Assembly (NCBI GenBank): GCA_026000865.1
Contig: BNZF01000050.1
Coordinates: 1 to 9,666, forward strand
Source of the DNA: Clostridia bacterium
GTDB lineage: Bacteria; Bacillota; Clostridia; Oscillospirales; Ruminococcaceae
DNA length: 9,666 nt
Reading direction: 5' to 3'
The notes under the pieces: generated by a model
The model's database searches: none
Told to the model about the DNA's origin: nothing
What the model saw: the letters and a program-made list of their open reading frames with translations, nothing else
Shown: positions 6,037 to 9,666 of the stretch, piece after piece
Layout of the letters: every line of letters starts with the position of its first letter
Numbering within the stretch: position 1 is the first letter of the stretch
Made by a program: the position numbers and the translations under genes

Positions 6037-7851
6037 ATGCAAAAAATCAAAAAACTAATGTCAATATTAGTAATCACAACATTGATTGCCAACATAATGT
6101 TGGTGCAAGCGACAAACAATCAAGAGCAAACAAAGCAACCAATCACCCCAACACCGCCGACATTCGGGATTACCGAGGAGCTTCAAGACGTTATGGACAA
6201 CAGCGGTGCAGAAGACCTGATACCTGTTGACATATGGACGACACCCATTGAAATCGAGGACGTTGAGCAAGAAGTCAAAGCACAAATCGGCTACAATAAA
6301 GCCGATATCACCGCTCCATATGACCGTGAGGATTTTGACGTTGAAATCGTTGGAGAATATTCCGCAGAACAAGTTGACGCTTATATCGCGGCGGAACGCA
6401 CCATCTATGTTGAAAGGCAACTTAACGCAACTGAGCAATTCCTCAACAGCTGTGCAAACATCACGAATTTGCAAACGGCAAGAAACACCGAAAATATTTT
6501 TATCAGCAAATTCGCCCCGCTCGTTCGGGTTGAACTGACCAAACAAGAAATTGAAATAATTTCAAACAATGAATTTGTTGAAGTTCTCTATTATAGTCCG
6601 CCAGTTGAAATGATTGCTGAATCTGATATTAGTTTTCCGCTTACTAATGCTAATTATGCAAGAGATACAATGGGACTTAATGGGAATGGTATCAAAATTG
6701 GTATGATTGAACCAAGCGAACCTGATAGAACAAATCCTTATTTCACTCTTGCGAACATCTATTATGATACGAGTAAATCAAGAAACCACGATACTCACGC
6801 TGATAATGTAGCCGCAATAATTGTCGCAAAATCATATGGCGGTTTTAAAGGGATTGTACCTAACGCAAAATTATATAGTGCATACTATGATGGTGTTGCC
6901 GATTGGCGTGTTAGTGTAGAATGGTTGATTTCACAAAATGTTAATGTAATTAATATGAGTGCTGGCGGTACCGAGACACCGTCTTATAGTTCGCGAGAAC
7001 AATGGACTGACCATATCGCAATTAACCATAACGTCCATTTTGTCAAATCAGCAGGTAATAATTCTGGCGGTGGCGGAACTGGGACGGGCTACATTACTAG
7101 TCCTGGAATGGCGTATAACATTATAACTGTTGGTAATATAAATGACCATAATACACCATCACAAACAGATGATGATTTGTACTCAGAATCAAGCTATGTT
7201 CATAGTAGTACTCTTCCTAACAAACCTGACTTAGTCGCTCCGGGAAGAAATATAGTAACAGCAGCAGGAAATAGTACAGGTACAAGTTTTGCTACTCCGC
7301 ACGTTACTGGCATTGTTGCACAACTTTGTCAAAAAACGCCTGCTTTAAAAATTTTGCAACATACGGTAAAATCTATCCTTACTGCTGGAATTAGCCACCA
7401 ATACCTTTCATTTAACACAAATAGTACAGGAACAAATTTTGGTAAAATGGGAGCAGGTTGTGTTGACGCAAAAGGGGCTTATAATGTAACTCATAATGAT
7501 TTTTTTGTTTCTTCCTCTTTCTCAGCGGCTAGTGCTAATGGGTCAGCACTCAACTATACAATCAGCACATTCTCTGGTAGACCTACACGTAGAGTTTCGT
7601 TAAGTTGGTTAAAATATTCAAGCCTTCCTGCATATGCTGGTACAGCAACAATAGTACACACATCTGCCGATTTAGATTTACAAGTTTTTGATAAATACAA
7701 CAACCCAGTTGCTGCTGCCGTTTCAGTTTATAATAATACTGAAATAGTAGAATTTACTCACTCCGCCTCATTAACTCCATATAGAATTGAAATTAAACTA
7801 TATTCAAAACCCGATAGTGGTGGAGTATCGTTTGCTGTTTCTTGGTACTAA
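6037..7851 (+). CDS. Secreted subtilisin-like (S8) serine peptidase
   Basis: A 604-aa preproprotease of the subtilase family. A Sec signal peptide covers residues 1 to about 26 (MQKIKKL, hydrophobic core, VQA). A pro-region spans about 45-190 and ends with an I9-like helix/strand (EIEIISNNEFVEVLYYSPP). The catalytic domain runs about 205-480: first acidic motif GIKIGMIEPSEP (218-229), His motif HDTHADNVAAI (251-261), oxyanion SAGNNSG (338-344), and Ser motif STGTSFATPHVTG (413-425) with nucleophile Ser417. The acidic residue is Glu225 where subtilisins have Asp. The C-terminus (about 485-604) is a predicted beta-sandwich like the pre-peptidase C-terminal domain (VSLSWLK, ADLDLQVFD, NNTEIVEF). 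There is no LPXTG or membrane anchor, so it is secreted or held by a partner. The first 500 bp are clearly richer in GC than the rest. The gene lies within the ffh-rpsP interval, and a lipoprotein starts 3 bp after its stop. Confidence 0.92.
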   Translation: MQKIKKLMSILVITTLIANIMLVQATNNQEQTKQPITPTPPTFGITEELQDVMDNSGAEDLIPVDIWTTPIEIEDVEQEVKAQIGYNKADITAPYDREDFDVEIVGEYSAEQVDAYIAAERTIYVERQLNATEQFLNSCANITNLQTARNTENIFISKFAPLVRVELTKQEIEIISNNEFVEVLYYSPPVEMIAESDISFPLTNANYARDTMGLNGNGIKIGMIEPSEPDRTNPYFTLANIYYDTSKSRNHDTHADNVAAIIVAKSYGGFKGIVPNAKLYSAYYDGVADWRVSVEWLISQNVNVINMSAGGTETPSYSSREQWTDHIAINHNVHFVKSAGNNSGGGGTGTGYITSPGMAYNIITVGNINDHNTPSQTDDDLYSESSYVHSSTLPNKPDLVAPGRNIVTAAGNSTGTSFATPHVTGIVAQLCQKTPALKILQHTVKSILTAGISHQYLSFNTNSTGTNFGKMGAGCVDAKGAYNVTHNDFFVSSSFSAASANGSALNYTISTFSGRPTRRVSLSWLKYSSLPAYAGTATIVHTSADLDLQVFDKYNNPVAAAVSVYNNTEIVEFTHSASLTPYRIEIKLYSKPDSGGVSFAVSWY

Positions 7852-7854
7852 GCC

Positions 7855-8454
7855 ATGAAAAGAATAAAAATTTTATTTATTGTAACTTTAATATTGCTTT
7901 TAGGCGGGTGCAATGCTAATGGAAATAATAAAGCCAAAGAAACAACAAATGACGGAACTGCTGGTATTTCATTCACCCTTGGAAAATCGCTTGACACAAA
8001 TTTCAAATATGTAAAAAGGGTTTATAAAAATACTAAATTATTAATACACTCTATTTATGAATATGAATTAGAGGAAGTATTCTCTTTGGTCAATTTAAAC
8101 CAAAGTGGTAGCAACACAGAGATATTAAAAGCGGAAACAGAAAGATTAGATATTAAAAGCACTTATGATAATGATTTTTTTGAAAAAAATGCTCTAATTC
8201 TTTACAACAAAACTTTTAGTAACTGTAACGGAAATAGTATTCCTGCAATAACTTCTGTTGTGCGTGATGGGAATACGATTAGTATAAACGCAACAAGATA
8301 TGTAACCGAAGATATGAACGATGCACTACAACCATGGGCTGGCTTTATTGAAGTGAAAAAAGCTGATGTTGAAGGCGTTGAAAATGTTGTGCTGAATGTT
8401 GTTGAGGTAGTTACAGAAAATAGACTGTCAGACTATTACCCAAATGGGTACTAA
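7855..8454 (+). CDS. Lipoprotein coupled to the subtilase; PrcB-like C-terminal pattern
   Basis: A 199-aa lipoprotein: MKRIK, hydrophobic residues 6-16, lipobox LGGC with lipidated Cys19, then a polar linker rich in Asn, Lys and Thr. The C-terminal half reads YDNDFFEKNALILYN (about 105-120), a Gly/Ser/Asn stretch, TSVVRDGNTISINATR, and GFIEVKKADVEGVENVVLNV. This order of FF-x-LI strand, turn, and FIEVKKADV strand resembles PrcB-type domains. That assignment is by pattern only and is uncertain. The ATG lies 3 bp after the subtilase stop with no SD of its own, so translation is probably coupled to the protease. PrcB in Treponema denticola is a lipoprotein needed for the S8 protease dentilisin, so a chaperone or tether role is plausible here. 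Confidence 0.75.
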   Translation: MKRIKILFIVTLILLLGGCNANGNNKAKETTNDGTAGISFTLGKSLDTNFKYVKRVYKNTKLLIHSIYEYELEEVFSLVNLNQSGSNTEILKAETERLDIKSTYDNDFFEKNALILYNKTFSNCNGNSIPAITSVVRDGNTISINATRYVTEDMNDALQPWAGFIEVKKADVEGVENVVLNVVEVVTENRLSDYYPNGY

Positions 8455-8478
8455 ATGTATATAATTAGCAATGCTAAT
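8436..8478 (+). promoter_or_regulatory. Two small hairpins and a possible rpsP promoter
   Basis: TACCCA-AA-TGGGTA (8437-8450) overlaps the end of the lipoprotein gene, and ATTAGC-AAT-GCTAAT (8464-8478) follows it. Neither has a clean T-tract, so termination is doubtful. TATAAT at 8460-8465 with TTACCC at 8436-8441 (18-nt spacing) could serve as a weak promoter for rpsP-khpA. This matters because accessory genes now separate rpsP from ffh. Confidence 0.3.
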
Positions 8479-8518
8479 AATATAAAACAATTTTTAAAAA
8501 AAGCGAGGTGAAAAAGAA

Positions 8519-8761
8519 TTGGCAGTAAAAATCAGATTGCGTAGAATGGGTGCTAAAAAAGCTCCGTTTTATAGAGTTGTTGTAGCAGACTCAAGATACC
8601 CGCGTGACGGGAGATTTATCGAAGAAATCGGCTATTATGACCCAACAAAAGAACCGTCTGTAATTAAAATTGACGGCGATAAAGCAAAAGACTGGATAGC
8701 CAAAGGTGCACAACCTACGGACACAGTTAAGGCTTTATTAAAAAGAAGTGCTATCCTTTAA
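8519..8761 (+). CDS. rpsP: 30S ribosomal protein S16
   Basis: S16 binds 16S rRNA and is needed for assembly of the small subunit. The 80-aa protein has the family signature at its start ([20 protein letters not shown]) and [16 protein letters not shown] at about 31-46, at normal length. The start is TTG at 8519, placed by the canonical MAVKIRLRR sequence and by an SD (AGGTG at 8506-8510) 8 nt upstream. No in-frame ATG would preserve the N-terminus. TTG here may lower translation. In relatives rpsP normally follows ffh closely; here a protease and lipoprotein intervene. The stop lies inside a palindrome, and khpA follows after 31 bp. Confidence 0.97.
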   Translation: MAVKIRLRRMGAKKAPFYRVVVADSRYPRDGRFIEEIGYYDPTKEPSVIKIDGDKAKDWIAKGAQPTDTVKALLKRSAIL

Positions 8762-8767
8762 GGATAG
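8751..8767. repeat. 17-bp palindrome across the rpsP stop codon
   Basis: CTATCCTT and AAGGATAG flank a single T and enclose the TAA stop. As RNA this gives a 6-bp stem with a 5-nt loop. No T-tract follows, so it is not a terminator. It could influence coupling between rpsP and khpA, or it could be chance. Confidence 0.5.
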
Positions 8768-8792
8768 TAAAAGTTGAAGTGGAGGATGAAAA

Positions 8793-9035
8793 ATGAAGGA
8801 TTTATTGACTTCCATTGTAGCAGGTCTTGTTGAAGATACAACTGCTATAAAAATCACAGAGCTTCCTGCGGACGCAGAGGGACTGATTGTTTTCAAACTT
8901 TCAGTAGCGGCTTCTGATATGGGAAGAATTATTGGTAAAGAGGGCAAAATTGCTAAGTCAATTCGCACCATTATGCGTGCTGCTGCTGCTCGTGTCGGTC
9001 AAAAAGTGACCGTCGAAATCGAGGACGCTGCCTAA
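8793..9035 (+). CDS. khpA: KH-domain RNA-binding protein KhpA
   Basis: A single type-II KH domain of 80 aa. The RNA-binding GXXG loop is GKEG (residues 48-51) in MGRIIGKEGKIAKSIRTIMR (43-62), with strands KVTVEIED near the end. KhpA pairs with KhpB/EloR in other Firmicutes and binds many RNAs, affecting cell elongation and division. Its place directly after rpsP is the conserved one. A strong SD (GGAGG, 8781-8785) lies 7 nt before the ATG. The usual followers rimM, trmD and rplS are absent; a terminator closes the operon instead. Confidence 0.96.
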   Translation: MKDLLTSIVAGLVEDTTAIKITELPADAEGLIVFKLSVAASDMGRIIGKEGKIAKSIRTIMRAAAARVGQKVTVEIEDAA

Positions 9036-9048
9036 TTTTCATATCAAG

Positions 9049-9137
9049 TATTTCCGCGATTTTTCAGATTATTTCTGTGCGGTAAAACTGCATTATGCGT
9101 TAAAAAGCACAATCGCGGAAATATTTTTGATTTTTTT
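9049..9137 (+). terminator. Long stem-loop terminator after khpA
   Basis: TATTTCCGCGATT (9049-9061) pairs perfectly with AATCGCGGAAATA (9111-9123), a 13-bp stem. It is followed by TTTTTGATTTTTTT (9124-9137). The roughly 49-nt loop contains an inner TGTGC/GCACA pair (9076-9080 with 9107-9111, sharing one base with the outer stem), so it is more structured than a simple terminator. Confidence 0.85.
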
Positions 9138-9147
9138 CAAAAAAAGC

Positions 9148-9176
9148 TTGACAAAGCCTTTTCCCTATGGTAAAAT
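9148..9176 (+). promoter_or_regulatory. Strong promoter for tRNA-Thr
   Basis: TTGACA (9148-9153), 17 nt, then TAAAAT (9171-9176), preceded by a TGG extended -10. This is near consensus, as expected for stable RNA. The start would be near 9183, leaving a roughly 95-nt leader (9183-9277) before the tRNA. The leader has a GCTGA/TCAGC hairpin (9202-9219) and no gene. Confidence 0.85.
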
Positions 9177-9277
9177 CTCAAAGTTGTTTTCAGCAACATT
9201 CGCTGATTTTGTCCTCAGCTTATAGATTTTAAATTTCTATATTGTTGTAAATAAAATTATGTTGCGAAAAAATTGTC

Positions 9278-9350
9278 GCTGGTGTAGCTCAGTTGGTAGA
9301 GCAGCTGATTTGTAATCAGCAGGTCGGGGGTTCAAGTCCGTCCACCAGCT
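9278..9350 (+). tRNA. tRNA-Thr (UGU anticodon)
   Basis: A full cloverleaf: acceptor GCTGGTG with CACCAGC, D stem GCTC/GAGC, and anticodon stem GCTGA/TCAGC around loop TTTGTAA, so the anticodon is TGT and it reads ACA and related Thr codons. The T loop is TTCAAGT. Discriminator T; CCA is not encoded. The T stem GGGGG against CCGTC leaves a G-G mismatch at pair 51-63 and a G-T pair, which is unusual. It lies behind its own strong promoter and is the intact parent of the scrambled copies that follow. Confidence 0.93.
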
Positions 9351-9428
9351 TGCGAGATTTGGTTTTTATGTTGTTAACATAAAATCGTGTTGTGAAAAAA
9401 TTTGTCACATAGAATGCGAAAAATTGTC

Positions 9429-9512
9429 GCAGTGTAGCACAGTTGGTTTCTCAGCTGATTTGTACTGTTTGTATAAATGGGCAGGTCGGGGGTATGGGTT
9501 CGTCCACCAGCT
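9429..9512 (+). pseudogene. Scrambled tRNA-Thr copy 1
   Basis: It shares GTGTAGC, CAGTTGGT, CAGCTGATTTGTA, GCAGGTCGGGGGT and GTCCACCAGCTTGCGAGATT with the intact tRNA. The acceptor 5' strand has lost a base (GCAGTG), the D stem no longer pairs, the anticodon region has an 8-bp AT stem (9458-9465 with 9471-9478) in place of the normal arm, and the T-arm segment TTCAAGTCC is replaced by TATGGGTTC. It cannot fold as a standard tRNA. Confidence 0.85.
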
Positions 9513-9591
9513 TGCGAGATTTGGTTTTTATGTTGTTATACATAAAATCGTGTTGTGAAAAAATTTGTCACATAGAATGCGAAAAATTGTC

Positions 9592-9666
9592 GCAGTGTAG
9601 CACAGTTGGTTTCTCAGCTGATTTGTACTGTTTGTATAAATGGGCAGGTCGGGGGTATGGGTTCGT
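9592..9666 (+). pseudogene. Scrambled tRNA-Thr copy 2 (cut by window end)
   Basis: Identical to the copy at 9429 as far as it is visible, including the extended anticodon-region hairpin and the altered T arm. Identity between copies implies recent amplification or ongoing homogenisation. Confidence 0.85.

Larger units (their letters stand above)
9351..9666 (+). repeat. 162/163-bp tandem repeat downstream of tRNA-Thr
   Basis: The unit starting TTGCGAGATTTGGTTTTTAT just after the tRNA recurs with period 162-163 bp (9351-9512 and 9513 onward). The two copies differ by a single inserted T (TTAACAT against TTATACAT near 9376 and 9538). The second copy is cut by the window end. Each unit has a TTTTATG...CATAAAA hairpin, a linker, and a tRNA-like tail. 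The array probably continues. Confidence 0.95.

Noticed and set aside
6067..6546. Minus-strand ORF of 159 codons inside the subtilase gene
   Set aside because: It is a shadow of the GC-richer 5' part of the protease frame, with no start signal or recognisable protein; the same holds for the other antisense ORFs in nadB, ffh and rpsP-khpA.
8464..8478. Terminator between the lipoprotein and rpsP
   Set aside because: The 6-bp AT-rich stem lacks a directly following T-tract, so termination is not supported.
9429..9512. A second functional tRNA
   Set aside because: The acceptor, D, anticodon and T arms are all disrupted; only blocks of similarity remain.
9351..9666. Integrative element attachment site at the tRNA 3' end
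   Set aside because: The 3' tRNA sequence is repeated, but as part of a 162/163-bp tandem unit with no integrase or cargo between copies in the window.

Overview
The window looks like a chromosomal segment from a low-GC Gram-positive bacterium, most likely a clostridial Firmicute. The evidence is the conserved order ylxM, ffh, rpsP, khpA, the AT-rich codon use, the strong Shine-Dalgarno (SD) sequences, GTG and TTG starts, and consensus sigma-A type promoters (TTGACA-N17-TATACT and TTGACA-N17-TAAAAT). The species cannot be told from the sequence.

Layout. Bases 1-611 hold no gene. They contain six 27-bp hairpin units, a copy of a foldback (MITE-like) element, and three 37-bp repeats that run into the 3' end of nadB. 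nadB (L-aspartate oxidase, minus strand, 612-2036) follows. It lacks its conserved C-terminal tail, and a 118-bp tandem array (2047-2472) sits directly upstream of it. Bases 2473-3223 carry two more foldback elements and a near-consensus promoter. From 3224 on all genes read rightward: ylxM, a small lipoprotein, another foldback element, ffh with a duplicated leader, a secreted subtilase (S8), a lipoprotein 3 bp behind it, rpsP and khpA. A stem-loop terminator closes this run. A second strong promoter then drives tRNA-Thr(UGU), which is followed by near-identical 162/163-bp tandem repeats, each holding a scrambled copy of that tRNA. The array runs off the window.

How the genes fit together. 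YlxM and Ffh belong to the signal recognition particle (SRP), the protein-targeting machinery. RpsP is ribosomal protein S16 and KhpA is an RNA-binding KH protein. This housekeeping block is split by envelope genes: one lipoprotein between ylxM and ffh, and a subtilase plus lipoprotein between ffh and rpsP. All three products are Sec/SRP clients. The subtilase and its lipoprotein look translationally coupled. The lipoprotein C-terminus has a pattern reminiscent of PrcB, the lipoprotein partner of the Treponema subtilase dentilisin, so a membrane-tethered protease pair is a reasonable but unproven idea.

The most unusual content is non-coding. The first theme is a hairpin and foldback repeat family with covarying stems; one copy appears to have inserted between the promoter/SD and the start codon of ylxM, with a 7-bp target duplication. 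The second is the tandem tRNA-Thr-derived array. The subtilase also has Glu where the catalytic Asp is expected and a sharp base-composition boundary inside the gene.
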